In this document: piece after piece, positions 1-10,691 of the stretch
Numbering within the stretch: position 1 is the first letter of the stretch
Layout of the letters: every line of letters begins with the position of its first letter
DNA from: Cercophora sp. LCS_1
Taxonomy: Eukaryota > Ascomycota > Sordariomycetes > Sordariales > Lasiosphaeriaceae
Length of the DNA stretch: 64,000 bases
Assembly (NCBI GenBank): GCA_036250225.1
Contig: JAPZLL010000006.1
Location: forward strand, 1,054,001 to 1,118,000
Reading direction: 5' to 3'
The notes under the pieces: generated by a model
What the model was told of the DNA's origin: nothing
Databases searched by the model: none
What the model saw: only the letters and a program-made list of their open reading frames with translations
Translations under genes and position numbers: made by a program

Positions 1-1701
1 AAGAAAAAGAAAAAGGAAGCTTCTTCCGAGGATGGTGAGAGAATCGTTACCCAACTCACGGCCCCAGGCGGAACCCACGCTGATATCCCTGTCCCCTCCC
101 AAAGGCTCATCCCGCGAGGATTCGGTGATGACTTCCGTGTTCCCACACCTGCTGTCATTCTCCCTGACCTTGATGATCCTGTGGCTAAGCAGATGAGCCG
201 GGCTCGGAGCATCCGCAGGCAGCGCAGAAACACCATCAAGCAGGCCGAGGAAATGGTGGCTGCCGCCGTTGTCATTTACGCCACAGCAGAGGTTCTCAGT
301 CCGCCCGCCAGTCCGACAGTGTCCAGTCCACCCGCCGGCGTGTTTAGTCCGAACGAAACGCTTTCTCACCCAGTGGAAAAGGGGAAGGGGAAGGATGTCG
401 AGCCGCTTGTCCTGCCTCGTCAAGCCCCCCCGACCCCTGTGTTGGAGGACGCCGAGCGAGGCAGGACCCGGTCGAGAGACATCGGAGCAGTGCAAGAAGG
501 AGAGCTTCTTTACTCTGTTGCTGACCTCTCAGTAGACGACAAGGCAAAGTCAAGAGATGCATCCAAGACCGACGACAGGGCCGCCCCGAGCTCGCCCAGA
601 CGCAGCAGCCACCACTCTTCTCACCGCCATTCACACCGTGATAGCCGCGACGGCAGCCGCGAGCACCGTCCTCACCGCGACAGTCGCGATCTCAGCAAGG
701 ACAAGGAGCATCGCTCGCATCGCGACAGCCGGGACCTGAGCAAGGAAAGCTCACGACACTCTCACCGTCACAGGTCCGAAAGCCACAGGTCCGAAAGTCA
801 CACGTCCTCTCGCTCCCTGGCTAAGGACCGCCCGGAAACCCCCACCAGACAAGACAGCGGGTTTTCCGAGCGCACCACCAGCAGCCCCCGGTCCAGGAAG
901 CATCGCACTCCAGAGGAGCAGGAGGCCCACGAGAGACGCAAGGAGGAGGCGAGGAAGAACCGCACTCCTGAAGAACAGGAAGCACATGAGAAGCGAAAGG
1001 CAGAGCGTCGCCGCTTGCGCGAGCTGGAGAAGGCAAAAGAGCGGGAGAGGGAGGAGGCTCCCCCGGGCTCAGCCGGCAACGACCGCCCACCCAAGTCGTC
1101 GGAATCTCGCGACCGATCTGATCACCACCGCAGCTCTCGCCGCCTCAGCCGGGCGAGCATGGAACCTTCCAAGGCCGACCCGCCCTCGCCAGCAGCCAAC
1201 AAGAAGTTCTTTGACATCAAGAACGGCGAGAGCATCATTGAGTCCAACTTTGCTCCCAAGGATGCACCATCATCGTCAACCAAGGATGTGCCTTCATCAT
1301 CGTCGACCAAGTTTCCGCCGTCGGCTTCATCTACAAGGGTGCCTCCGGAGCTCAAGCGATCGAGCACCTCGCGCAGCAACAGGATCCGCAGATCCGAGGA
1401 CCGCAACCGTCTGCACAGATCGAGGGATGAGTTTGGCTCGAGGGCAAAGGAGACCAAGGAGACGCTTGCCTCGGCTACCAAGACCCGGGAGACATTCTCG
1501 TCAGCTTCCAAGACCAAGGACTCGTTGGCCACGACGGCCAAGACCAAGGAGTCAGTCACATCAGTTGGAGCCTCTGGGTCGTCAAGCAGCGAGGGTGACG
1601 CTGCCCACCGTGCCCGGAGACAGGAGAGGAGGAGGGAGAGGGAGGAGAGGGAGAAGAAGCCCGGTATTAGGGCCGCCATCAAGCGGTTCTTCACGAACTA
1701 G
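1..1701 (+). CDS. Ser/Arg/Lys-rich hypothetical protein, 5'-partial
   Basis: The frame is open from the first base of the window to a TAG at 1699-1701, giving 566 visible residues, so the start lies upstream. No catalytic domain is recognisable. The protein is low complexity: a Lys run at the visible N-terminus, a His/Ser/Arg/Asp tract with repeats of the type HRDSRDLSK (about nt 620-760), and a 19-codon tandem duplication beginning RTPEEQEAH (nt 904-960, then a diverged copy from 961). Four imperfect copies of a Thr-Lys-rich unit follow (nt 1446-1560). It ends in a basic segment, GIRAAIKRFF, that could form an amphipathic helix. Charge and RS-like composition suggest a nuclear or cytoskeletal scaffold, but that is inference only. 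The reading frame is reliable because stops are absent for 1.7 kb and codon use is GC3-rich. Confidence 0.75.
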   Translation, partial: KKKKKEASSEDGERIVTQLTAPGGTHADIPVPSQRLIPRGFGDDFRVPTPAVILPDLDDPVAKQMSRARSIRRQRRNTIKQAEEMVAAAVVIYATAEVLSPPASPTVSSPPAGVFSPNETLSHPVEKGKGKDVEPLVLPRQAPPTPVLEDAERGRTRSRDIGAVQEGELLYSVADLSVDDKAKSRDASKTDDRAAPSSPRRSSHHSSHRHSHRDSRDGSREHRPHRDSRDLSKDKEHRSHRDSRDLSKESSRHSHRHRSESHRSESHTSSRSLAKDRPETPTRQDSGFSERTTSSPRSRKHRTPEEQEAHERRKEEARKNRTPEEQEAHEKRKAERRRLRELEKAKEREREEAPPGSAGNDRPPKSSESRDRSDHHRSSRRLSRASMEPSKADPPSPAANKKFFDIKNGESIIESNFAPKDAPSSSTKDVPSSSSTKFPPSASSTRVPPELKRSSTSRSNRIRRSEDRNRLHRSRDEFGSRAKETKETLASATKTRETFSSASKTKDSLATTAKTKESVTSVGASGSSSSEGDAAHRARRQERRREREEREKKPGIRAAIKRFFTN

Positions 1702-2077
1702 GGGGGTGAAGGATGAAGGCGTTGGACTTTATTATGATTTGGTTTCCCCTTCTTTTCATGATGGACTGTATGACATGATAACTTTTTGATGGATCACGAT
1801 TTATGCTATTTGCTAGGATATGGACTTATGAGCCCACTGCCTTGTAAGAGGTACAAAACGTTTACGGATTAGAGACGACTTATGGTTCACATTCTTTGAC
1901 GCTGAGTATCAGGTGCTTCCGTTTGTGAGAAACCAAAAGATGTTGATGCTGGGGAGAGACACTTTTGTTGCCTTGCCTTATGAGCACCATTGTCAACCAA
2001 CTGCAGTCTCACCGTCAACAACATCGTGCAGAAGCCCCTCTGACACTGCCCATCCACCCACCCAAGCCTCCAAGGTT

Positions 2078-2151
2078 GAAGTTCACAGGTGTGCACGCTC
2101 CACTCCAAGTTCACACCCGTGCACGAACCACCGCAAAGTTCACAGGTGCTC
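2078..2151 (+). repeat. Three direct repeats of a TTCACAGGTG-type element
   Basis: Copies of GAAGTTCACAGGTGTGCAC (2078-2096), AAGTTCACACCCGTGCAC (2107-2124) and AAGTTCACAGGTGCTC (2136-2151) lie 40-110 bp upstream of a TATA element. Regular spacing (about 28 bp between copy starts) and position suggest clustered binding sites for a regulator. No specific factor is identified. Confidence 0.5.
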
Positions 2152-2190
2152 AAGCATGTTTGTGGTCGTGCACGGTCCTCCTCTGGCGAC

Positions 2191-2256
2191 TATAAAATAA
2201 ACCGCTCCCTCCCCTCCTTTACCTATTTTCTTCTTTTCTCTTTAGCTCTCTTTGCC
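2191..2256 (+). promoter_or_regulatory. TATA element followed by CT-rich start region
   Basis: TATAAAATAA at 2191-2200 is followed at once by about 55 nt of almost pure pyrimidine, the usual architecture of a strongly expressed fungal promoter. The next confident ORF starts 2.2 kb downstream (4381). The promoter therefore serves a very long leader, a non-coding RNA, or the small ORF at 2379. Confidence 0.45.
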
Positions 2257-2378
2257 TTTTGGCTTAGATCAAGTGTAGTATCTGTTCTTTTCAGTTTAAT
2301 CTCTGAAACTACTCTACGGAGTAGAATCGTGATTATTCCAATTTTTGCTCATCGGTTGTCTTCCCTCTGGGCTTGCCC

Positions 2379-2543
2379 ATGGTCGACTTGGCCACTGTGT
2401 CCCTGGTATTACACTGCTTCCAGGCGATGCGAACCTTTTCATTGCAATCTTGGGCTGAGGTCCGGGATGTGAGGAAGAAGTCTTTTTACCTTTGCCATTT
2501 TTGGAGGGGTTTGGTTTGGCGATATGGGATCATGTTATCGTGA
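2379..2543 (+). CDS. Possible 54-residue small ORF
   Basis: This ORF opens at the first ATG downstream of the TATA/CT element at 2191. It would encode a 54-residue peptide rich in aromatic and basic residues (five Trp/Tyr in the last 20). There is no signal peptide pattern and no family match I recognise. The ATG context has a pyrimidine at -3, which is weak. It could equally be a uORF in a long leader or chance, and is listed only because of its position relative to a strong-looking promoter. Confidence 0.15.
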   Translation: MVDLATVSLVLHCFQAMRTFSLQSWAEVRDVRKKSFYLCHFWRGLVWRYGIMLS

Positions 2544-4158
2544 CGGGCAGACCACCACTGCTTGGGTTCCTTGTGAGGCTATTCCCACTTTGCTACCACC
2601 GCAATATTGACCTCAGCAGCCGACCATCCATCACAAGTACCTACCCGGTTGGATGGGCGCATATGTCGGTGTCTTGTGAAGCTATTCCCGCTTTGTTGCC
2701 TGGCGTACCTCTACCATCCAAGCAGCACACCGCCCACTCCAATTCTGAAGGCAAATACTCCGCGGTTCCACATCCTACCTTCCCGCGTCAAAAAGTAACG
2801 ACGCTAATCCGAACATTGCAGAACTCGCTCCTTCCTCGCCGCAACGCTCGTTGCCGCAATCTTCAAGCAGAAAATCTCAGTGAATTGAAATGTGGCGTAA
2901 ATGCAGGCAGAGCACCCGTTCTTGCCTCCTTGTCCTAGAAGTATTTGAACCTGACAGATCCCACCACGATGCTCGAGTTCTCTGCCCGTTGTCTTTACCT
3001 GGCGCGCTCCCGCGGTTTCCCCATCAGACAGAACCAGAGACCACGAAAATGGAAACGAAGCTTGTTTACACCAAGAGAAGCGTCCGTTCGGGTCAGTCTG
3101 TGTAGACTGGTAGCAATGAAGGCAAAGCGCGGCTATCTTTCTCGGGTACGTGCTCGCCGTTTAGAATCTGGCGCCTTCGAGACGATATGGTTCGACCTCG
3201 TAAATCTGATCAATATTATTGTTGTACCTTCTGCTGCGCAACCGTTGGACCCTGGGATGTGGCTTCACTCCATCCACTCAGACGCAAGGTGAAAGCGTGG
3301 AGTGCCTTCCTCGTCGCCAGACGGTCCTTCCCCCCCCTACCTCCTCCAGTCTGCCCGCTTGCAAAGACTCCAGGCTTTTCCATTTCAAATACCTCACCAG
3401 TTCATCCTCAACCACCAGCGTGTGCCGAGAGTCCAACACTGCCGGCCTTTTTTGGGTAGATCGTGGTATAATCCCTATCCACAGCTTTACGACATCTCTT
3501 GTCTCTCTTCTTCCCCGTCCTCCCTCTGCCCAGCACCGTTTCGCATCGCCCTCCTTGGATTAGGTCCTGGCTCGAGAGTCCTTCTGGGTCACCATCACGA
3601 AGACATCACTGCCGAAAGGATTTCCCGTATCCCAGTCCCCACTTATACCCAGCTCGACATACCAGACGTTTTGCTACAGCGCTCCTCCGTCCAACTACGC
3701 CACAAGCTGAAACCATTTCTCGACCGCGAAAGCCTTGGGTATTGTTCCTCAAGCCCATCATCTCCTGTCTCTGCCCTGTTGGACAGGAGATCCCGCTACC
3801 CGCAAACCATTCTGTTGGTGAGCTTACAGCTTCACGACAACCCACAAGCAAATCTCGTCCCATCACTCCAATAATACTAGATCACCTCTCAGGCGCGGCC
3901 GAGCCTACAAGGAGTTTGGCCAAGACCGGACAAGTATCCTCCAGTCTGCAGTTCTCGGCGGACAACATTCGTCTCGGCTCGTCACTCCACCTAGAACTAC
4001 AGCGCCTTGACGGTAACGCGTGTATAAGGAAGCACTCCTCAGCATTGTCCATCGGTGTTCACCAGAGGCAATACATTGGCAACAAAAAGTCAAGTCACGG
4101 CAGAAAGATATTTGAGAATCTATCTTTGGAGCTGTTCGTCAAACCAGATCCCTGATTG

Positions 4159-4298
4159 GTATGTAGGTTTTCTGTTTTACCATGCCCCCGTCCCTTTACT
4201 TCCGTCAAAAACTTCATACGGCCTATGTTCCAACCTATGGTCTAGACCTTCTCGATGTTGACTGTGCCCTCACGAGGCGTCTCGCATCGATTTCTTAG
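4159..4298 (+). other. Probable 5'-UTR intron
   Basis: GTATGT donor at 4159-4164, a TTGACT branch-like site near 4258, and an acceptor TTTCTTAG ending at 4298. Removing it deletes the in-frame upstream ATG at 4255, which is why the coding start of the next gene is placed at 4381. Confidence 0.4.
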
Positions 4299-4380
4299 TC
4301 CTAGGCCCCAGGTTATTGACGTAAGCTTCAGTCAACAGGGAAAAGCCCTCATCCCAACGTGGGCGTTCTCTCGCTACAAT

Positions 4381-6582
4381 ATGGCACCGATGACCCAGGC
4401 GACTCAAAACCTTCCCGCTGGGAGGACCGTGAGCCGTATCAAGGCGGCAGGGCTGAAGGTCAGAACCGGCCACTTCACCGATGGATCCGCCTCCAATGTC
4501 AAGGCCCAGGCAATCGCATCCACGGACTGGCGCAAGACAGCCTCAGCGACGTCTTCCTACCTTGGCGTTGCTCTCAACAAGACGCATGGGATGAGGGCGA
4601 GGCAAGATAGAAGCAGCGATTTGGACACATCCCCGTTGTGTCTGGAAATGAAATATATGGATGGTCCCGACCGACGTCGCCCGAAGGATGAGCAAGTCGA
4701 ATGGGAGATGATTGTTTCTGCCCCAGCAGCCGGAAATCTTCAATCTTCACCATCTCCCAGCTCTTCAAATCACAGCTTTGTCGATGTGGCAGCGTTTCGC
4801 ATCAAGGATGCCAAGCCAATGACCATCAATGTCAATGGCGAAGACCTAGTTCTCGACGGCAGCTTCAGCTTTGACATTGTTCCCGTTCGACTCGACCACA
4901 GCCCAAAGCGTTCAGCTACCAAGACAACTGGATACATGAAGCGAATCTATAGCCCGGCCAGTTTTCTTCGAATGCCTTTACGAGACATCCGCGACCTACC
5001 TGAGGATGTACAGAAGTTGCTCGAAGCAGACCGCTCAAGCCACGGTGATTCTGGTAATAACCACCGGTCTGAAAGTCTCGGTTCGGGGCATGAAGAGAGG
5101 AAACCATCAGAGCACGGTCGGCCTGATTCCCGGTCTAGTGTCACACATGGAACTATGTTTGGGGCCGAAAAGGCGCGGTTCCAACACATGCTCGCTCGTT
5201 TGCAAAAATCAGCATCAAAACATCGCGCGCTTTCCGCGGCCTCTGATATCCGCTCAAAGGATCCGGCTACTGTCGCTTCGAGGGTGAATGATGTGCCAGT
5301 AACTGGGGAGACTAGATTTGTTGAAACCGAGCGGTACACGAGGGAGGGTGATGCTTTTTGGAGGATCAAACCCCAGGTACCGCGGCAGGAATCCTCACAC
5401 GACTCCGGTTACTCGAGCGGGAAGAGCTCTGGGCTCAGTGATACCACTATCATCAAGCGCCCAGTAGGATCGCTCCTGTCAAACACAAGTGAGGTGGCCG
5501 ACCATGGTGACAGCTCCAGCAAGCGTCTTAATCCAGCAGCAGCGGAATTCAAATCTCTATTTAGGGATGATCAAATGCAGTTACTCTCACCCAAGAAGCT
5601 GACACGAACTCCTCTCACGAACCTCTTCCCGGAGGCTGGGAGGGGCTCCCCTCCAAAGACGTACAACGGTCTTGGCTTGAGACTGTCTGTTCCCGGGCTT
5701 CATCAGCCAAACAGCAATCCCGCTGGCGAGGTTGAGCAAGCGCCCAGCCCCCAAATCACGAAGGAGAAGTCAAAGCCAGCTGGGAATCCACAAGTTTCCT
5801 TTGCCAGCACGGGGCCAACTGTCGACAACTTCCCTCAGTGGGATGGGAACGACCTACGGGATCTTTGGGGCATGCCAATGCCTGGAAGCTTAAACGTACC
5901 GCCAGGAATACCGGCAGGGGCTTTGAACAACACCTTTGGCACATACCCATCCCCTTCAATGCCGCTGATGTCACCTTTTCCGCCTATATTACCGATGCCG
6001 CCTATGCCGTTGGACTTGAGCCCACCTATGGCAGGTACGAATGGTTTTGGAAGCTTCCCCGGAACCATACCTCCAGTTATACCGCCACTTCCGATAATGG
6101 GTCCTGTTGGTATCACGCCCTCACCATACATTCCCGCTGGACAGCCAGGGGCTCCTCTGCCAGCCTTCAATGCTCCCGCAAAGGCTGGTCGTCCCCATTT
6201 CCCTGTGACCCAGAAGCCAAGGGACCATGATCCGATCAAACAACAGCAGTACGAGGCATACCTGGAGTGGCGCAAAGCCAACGAACCTGGGTATCATATG
6301 CGATGCAAGATGCGTCAAGCGCAACGCATTGTGCGGCAGCACATACAACGTCCGGATGAGCAGCGGCCCAATCCGTCATGCAAGACAGCCGTTGAGCAGG
6401 CGAGAGTAAAGTTCGATGCCATTGTCGCACAGGAGAAAGCAGAAAAGCAATCCAAAGCGGAAAAAGTGGTTGAGGAGTTCCGGAAAAAGGTTCGGGAAAG
6501 AAGCGAACAATCCGAGACTGAGGCCAAAAAGTCGTATGCTCAGGCCGCAGAGATGGGGACCGAGACCAAGGTGCAGGAGTGA
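4381..6582 (+). CDS. Proline-rich hypothetical protein with C-terminal coiled coil
   Basis: Single open exon of 733 residues. I chose ATG 4381 (context ACAATATGG) over the in-frame ATG 4255 because 4255 falls inside a probable leader intron. The first two thirds are disordered and Ser-rich, with acidic/basic patches. Codons around 5830-6190 encode a Pro/Met/Gly-rich segment with PPILPMPPMP-like motifs. A well-ordered region follows (about residues 605-660) with YEAYLEWRKANEPGYHMRCK and RQAQRIVRQH. The tail (about residues 665-730) is Lys/Glu-rich and predicted coiled coil. I do not recognise the family. The short aromatic/basic block is the part most likely to be conserved and to bind a partner. 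It is a genuine gene by length and codon use; function unknown. Confidence 0.7.
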   Translation: MAPMTQATQNLPAGRTVSRIKAAGLKVRTGHFTDGSASNVKAQAIASTDWRKTASATSSYLGVALNKTHGMRARQDRSSDLDTSPLCLEMKYMDGPDRRRPKDEQVEWEMIVSAPAAGNLQSSPSPSSSNHSFVDVAAFRIKDAKPMTINVNGEDLVLDGSFSFDIVPVRLDHSPKRSATKTTGYMKRIYSPASFLRMPLRDIRDLPEDVQKLLEADRSSHGDSGNNHRSESLGSGHEERKPSEHGRPDSRSSVTHGTMFGAEKARFQHMLARLQKSASKHRALSAASDIRSKDPATVASRVNDVPVTGETRFVETERYTREGDAFWRIKPQVPRQESSHDSGYSSGKSSGLSDTTIIKRPVGSLLSNTSEVADHGDSSSKRLNPAAAEFKSLFRDDQMQLLSPKKLTRTPLTNLFPEAGRGSPPKTYNGLGLRLSVPGLHQPNSNPAGEVEQAPSPQITKEKSKPAGNPQVSFASTGPTVDNFPQWDGNDLRDLWGMPMPGSLNVPPGIPAGALNNTFGTYPSPSMPLMSPFPPILPMPPMPLDLSPPMAGTNGFGSFPGTIPPVIPPLPIMGPVGITPSPYIPAGQPGAPLPAFNAPAKAGRPHFPVTQKPRDHDPIKQQQYEAYLEWRKANEPGYHMRCKMRQAQRIVRQHIQRPDEQRPNPSCKTAVEQARVKFDAIVAQEKAEKQSKAEKVVEEFRKKVRERSEQSETEAKKSYAQAAEMGTETKVQE

Positions 6583-7383
6583 CGTGGGGGCGGTGTTGGC
6601 CTTGAAGAGGGTGGCGTTTATCAAAACGAGGGATACCTTTCATTATCTGCCATGGATATGTCGGGGCGGGAATCAGGGCGGTCTGATCTCATGGCGACGA
6701 GGGATCCGATATTGTCACTTTGTTCATGCGGCGCATTCTTATGTTGGAGGACTCAGCCATGTCATTGTTAGGTTATCATGGGCATCTATGCTCATGGACG
6801 GCGAAGACAGTGTTAGGCCAACTCTCGTTGTTTTGTTTTGTTGCTTTTGTAGGCCCAGCTGGAAAACATATGGATACGGATCAGGGGTCCTTGGGTATTG
6901 TGGCCCAAATTAGGTAGCACAATGAATTGACATTGCAAACGCTGCTCCCAAGAACCAGGAGGCACATCATGGACATAACGCTCACGGCAATAGGGGCCCT
7001 TCGATATCGGTCCAGCTTCAAAGTGAATCTACTTCGGGCAAGCCCATCTACTTTGGACGCGAGCATTCAGTTTGAAGCCGTAGTGGAAGCCATGAACCCT
7101 GAAGTGTTGGTTGATACACGGCCACTTGCTGCTCCTGTCAGTCCTCGCTGGCGGACTATGATCAGACATCAGAGTCGTCCAGTGAGGACAGCCAGCGCTG
7201 CTCATAGGGAGGACTTGATAAGTTTCATATTTTGCACGCAGTGTGTGCTAAACACATGGAAGCAAGCCAAAAACGTGGAACTTCGCTGACGGGGACATTG
7301 TGACCCAACGTTCATCCCCTTACTCCCTTTCCCACATTACCCCTGACACGCAGTGGTATCCAAAAACACCAGAAAACAAGTTA
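6583..7383. other. Convergent intergenic interval
   Basis: About 800 bp between the stop codons of a plus-strand and a minus-strand gene, so 3' UTRs only are expected. No RNA gene, repeat or supported ORF was seen. Confidence 0.5.
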
Positions 7384-9147
7384 TCAGACCTTGAACCTAA
7401 ACCCATTCGCCGCCGCCTCCCCCGGAAGCGCATTGATAGCTCCATGGACATAAATCCCAGCATCCAGCTTCTTGTTCAGCCTGACAAGTATAAAACGCAT
7501 CACGGTCGCCGTAATAACCGCAACAACAGCCGTGGTGCAGTTGACAACCATGGCGACGGTAAACTCTGGTCCTCCGAAATACAGGTAACTCGCGTAAATA
7601 CTACTGCAGTTGCTGACGGCGTTGATGAAGGCCAGGGCGGCGGCGCGTTTGGCTGGTGGGCGCGGCATCGTGTTGCTGATCCAGGCGAGGCCGACGACGA
7701 AAGCCGAGTAGACGGATGGAACCATGAGCATCATGCTGATGTAGCGGGCTGCTGTGTTCATGGTTGTTGCGGCGATGATGTAGGCGATGATGGCAACGCA
7801 CATGGGGATGGCAATGTGCAGGTAGCGTTCGCCGGTTTTGTCGGCGTGGGTTGCGTTGAGGTAGGTTACTGCCACTGCGAGGACGTAGGGGGGGGCGGTG
7901 AGGAGGAGGGTGTTGACGTCGTTGTATTGGAGGGTTTTGACGACGGTGGGGAAGAAGTTGGTTACTGTGCCGCTTGCTACTATGCAGAAGAGGAGGAGCA
8001 TCTTGTTTGTGTTAGTGCGTGAGGTGGAGGGATGGAGGATGGATGGTATAGCATACCAAGACATAGGTTTTTCCGTCAGTGAATGCTAGCTTGGCACCTT
8101 GCCAAAAGGTCTGCTCGGCGCTGTTGGTCCAGTCGTCTTGGCCGATATCCTCTTGGAGTCTCCAGGCGGCCAGGTCGCGCTCCTCCTCCGTCAACCATGA
8201 GGTTGTTCGTGGGAAGTTGGGGAGCACCCAGAAACATCCAAAGGCAATGACGATTGTGGCTACGCCTTCGATGATGAAGAGCCATTGCCATGCTGAATAC
8301 CCACGGGTACCATCCATGCCGTATTTCACGCCTGCGGAGATCAGACCCGAGAATGCGCCCGAGATGAGAGCGCCCGAGTACAGGACGGCGGTTCGGAAAC
8401 CAAGCTCAGCCCTGGTGTACCAGCAGGAGAGGTAGTACAGACACCCGGGGCTGGGCGCGTCAGCACTGGGTTCCGTGGGATGGCACAATCACCTACAAGT
8501 ATGCCGCTTCAACGAAGCCCAAGAAGAAGCGGACTGCGTAGAGGCCGGCGGCGTTATGGCATGCTGCAGTAACAGCTGAGATGACACCCCAAACAATCAT
8601 CTATTGAACTCAGTCAGTAATATATCCCTTGATTTAGGGCGAGGACATACACATGTCGGAAGATAAATGGCGGGTTTTCCAATCTTGTTCAAGAACAGAT
8701 TCGACGGGATCTGCATCAACAAGTATCCCACGAACAGGATACTGACCGATGTCTGAAACTCGACATTGCTGAGATGAAGGTCGCGCTCGAGACCAGCAAG
8801 ACGAGCTGCGGCAATGTTGTTTCTGTTTTCGTCTCAATCTCGTATCCTGTCGCCGGATTTCAAGCAAAAACATACCGGTCAATGTAGTTCAAGATGTACA
8901 TGATGATGATGGCCGGCAACAGTCGAATGTCAATCTTTCTCTTGAGCGCCTTCTCCTTCTCTGCCCGTTCCTCCGGCGTCCACCTCTTGATGCACTCAGG
9001 CGGTTCTGGACCCCCGCGCTGGACCGATGCGGCGTCATCTGCCCTGTCGGACGTAGCCTTCTCGTCGTTGCTACCAGACTCGTCATAGCCAACCCTCTTC
9101 TCAACCACGCCTTTCTTCTCCACGTCGTTGTCAGGAGCTGTAGCCAT
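7384..9147 (-). CDS. MFS permease, Dal5/allantoate-permease type, with apparent one-base frame break
   Basis: Five exons on the minus strand: 9147-8876, 8822-8651, 8600-8498, 8450-8057, 8001-7384, with introns of 47-55 nt and consensus ends. The product would be a 519-residue twelve-helix major facilitator of the anion:cation symporter (Dal5) family. Visible signatures are the cytosolic N-terminus leading to NYIDRNNIAAARLAG at the exon 1/2 junction, QTSVSILFVGYLLMQIPSN, YLSCWYTRAELGFR, and PRPPAKRAAALAFINA late in the protein. These families import allantoate, ureidosuccinate, vitamins or other organic anions at the plasma membrane; the substrate cannot be told. Exon 3 carries the conserved RFFL-GFVEAAYFPG block, but 'L' and 'G' are one base out of phase (plus-strand 8518-8520 reads gcc where gccc is expected). 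Spliced length is 1559 nt, one short of a multiple of three. Either the gene is broken or the base is missing from the assembly. Confidence 0.8.
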
Positions 9148-10691
9148 TGTCGATTATCCCACGGGCCAGTATCTATTGTCTTCGCGTGAAGAAAAGACGA
9201 ACCGGCAAAGAGAGGGGAAACGAAACCAAGAAAGAGCCCACGCGGGAGACCAGACGGGATAGAGGAGGGGGCATATACTCTACCAGACCGGGGCCCCCCC
9301 CCATCCACCATGCAAGCGGACCATCGCAATTCGTGCGGTTCACTATTAATCTCCGGACCGGAATCTACAACGAGCGTCCATTGAGCCCTTCCAACAAATT
9401 CATCCTGCTCCCCATTGGGTATGCGACCCTCCATCCACCCATCCTTGTTCCCATCACATCACATCAGCCGGGAAAGCAAGAAACGAAGAAAACGCGGGGA
9501 AACGGGCCCCGATCTGTCAGATGAGAAGAGGGATCGCCCATGAGTACGGGATCAACCTAACCTTCCCCAGAAAATGCTCAACCAGTAGCAGTAAGAGAAA
9601 AAGGAACAGGTTTGCTTCCCCCGCGGACCCCCCTCACATTCCATCCCCATCCGAGCGGATGCCGATCCGGTGAAGGGAGGAAAAAAAAAAGGTACCATTG
9701 GCGCGGCTGAATGACGTTGGACATGTCGCTATAACCCTTGCCCTCTGCAGCAAAACGGGCGAACGGCTGTGGCGGCGGATACCCCCCTCCTCGAAGAGAC
9801 GGCAGTTAAAAAGCGCCCGAGAGAATCACCGGTCGCACGCGTGTGCCGCTTCCAAATTGTGCTGTCAGGCATTCTTTTGCAGTCGGTCCAGGCAGATCTC
9901 TCCACTGGGCAGGAGCAGGACAGATCATTTTTGCGATGGTGAAAAGAACGATGAAAAGAAGACGTCGGAGAAAAAAAAAAGAAGCTTCGTTTCTTGGCGA
10001 ACGCCAAGTTCCCCCCTAAGCAGTGTCAAGCAACAGTGGCTTGGCTTGGCGATGTGTGTTCCCGTGCGCCTCCAAAAAAGCTTGTTGGTCTGTGTTTGGC
10101 GGAGGGCTCAGATGGAAGGTGTCATGCGGGACTTGGCACGCTTCCACGGAGCAATTTTTCCCGGGGCCGCTCTCTTCTCCTCGGGTATTGCCGGCTGGGC
10201 GGTTGAATTGGGACGACAGCTTCGTGGAAGGAGCAATGGGTGTCGCCGCTGGCTGTGGAAAGTTGAGAACCCGGCCATGTTGGATGTTTTGGAAAGCTCT
10301 GTCTAGGTTACCTTATATAAGGCGAAATTAAACAGTATAAATCTCCGCTTGGGACGACTATCTGTTACACACAACACCGAGAGACTGAATCCTGTCAGAC
10401 GGATGCTACCGCCTCTCCACTGCCCTGCGTTTCCTGGGAATCTACCAAAACAGGTTCTCGGGCTCGGAACTCGCTCGGAAAACTGACCGCTCATATATCC
10501 AATGATCGGTTTACAGACGTGATACAACCCCACGAGCTTGTTCAACCAGTTGTTCACTGCCGCCGAGGAAGCTCGACATAGATAATGAATCGTTGGCCTT
10601 GTCGCGGTGGTGGACCACGAACAAATAGAGATAGCCAATCCGGCCAGCGATTATAATGCTCTTTCTACCTACCATGCTCGTACATAATACG
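9148..10691. other. Intergenic interval upstream of MFS gene
   Basis: 1.5 kb between the MFS start (minus) and the sorting nexin stop (minus). It contains A- and C-rich runs (for example nine or more A at 9682 and 9970) and no ORF with family motifs. It should hold the MFS promoter and the nexin 3' UTR. Confidence 0.5.

Larger units (their letters stand above)
1702..4380. other. Long gene-poor interval with promoter-like elements
   Basis: No recognisable protein family in any frame over 2.7 kb. It holds the 3' flank of the preceding gene, three direct repeats plus a TATA element near 2.08-2.2 kb, a pyrimidine-rich stretch typical of fungal transcription starts, a diverged 28-nt repeat pair (2570-2597 and 2673-2700), and the likely leader of the gene starting at 4381. 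Many overlapping ORFs of 60-220 codons occur, but none has family motifs. Confidence 0.6.

Noticed and set aside
4255..4380. Upstream ATG for the proline-rich protein
   Set aside because: It falls inside a probable leader intron (4159-4298); the ATG at 4381 has better context.
9698..10306. Plus-strand ORF of about 200 codons
   Set aside because: No family motif, skewed composition (many Arg/Ser/Cys), and it lies in the promoter of the MFS gene; most likely chance in GC-rich DNA.
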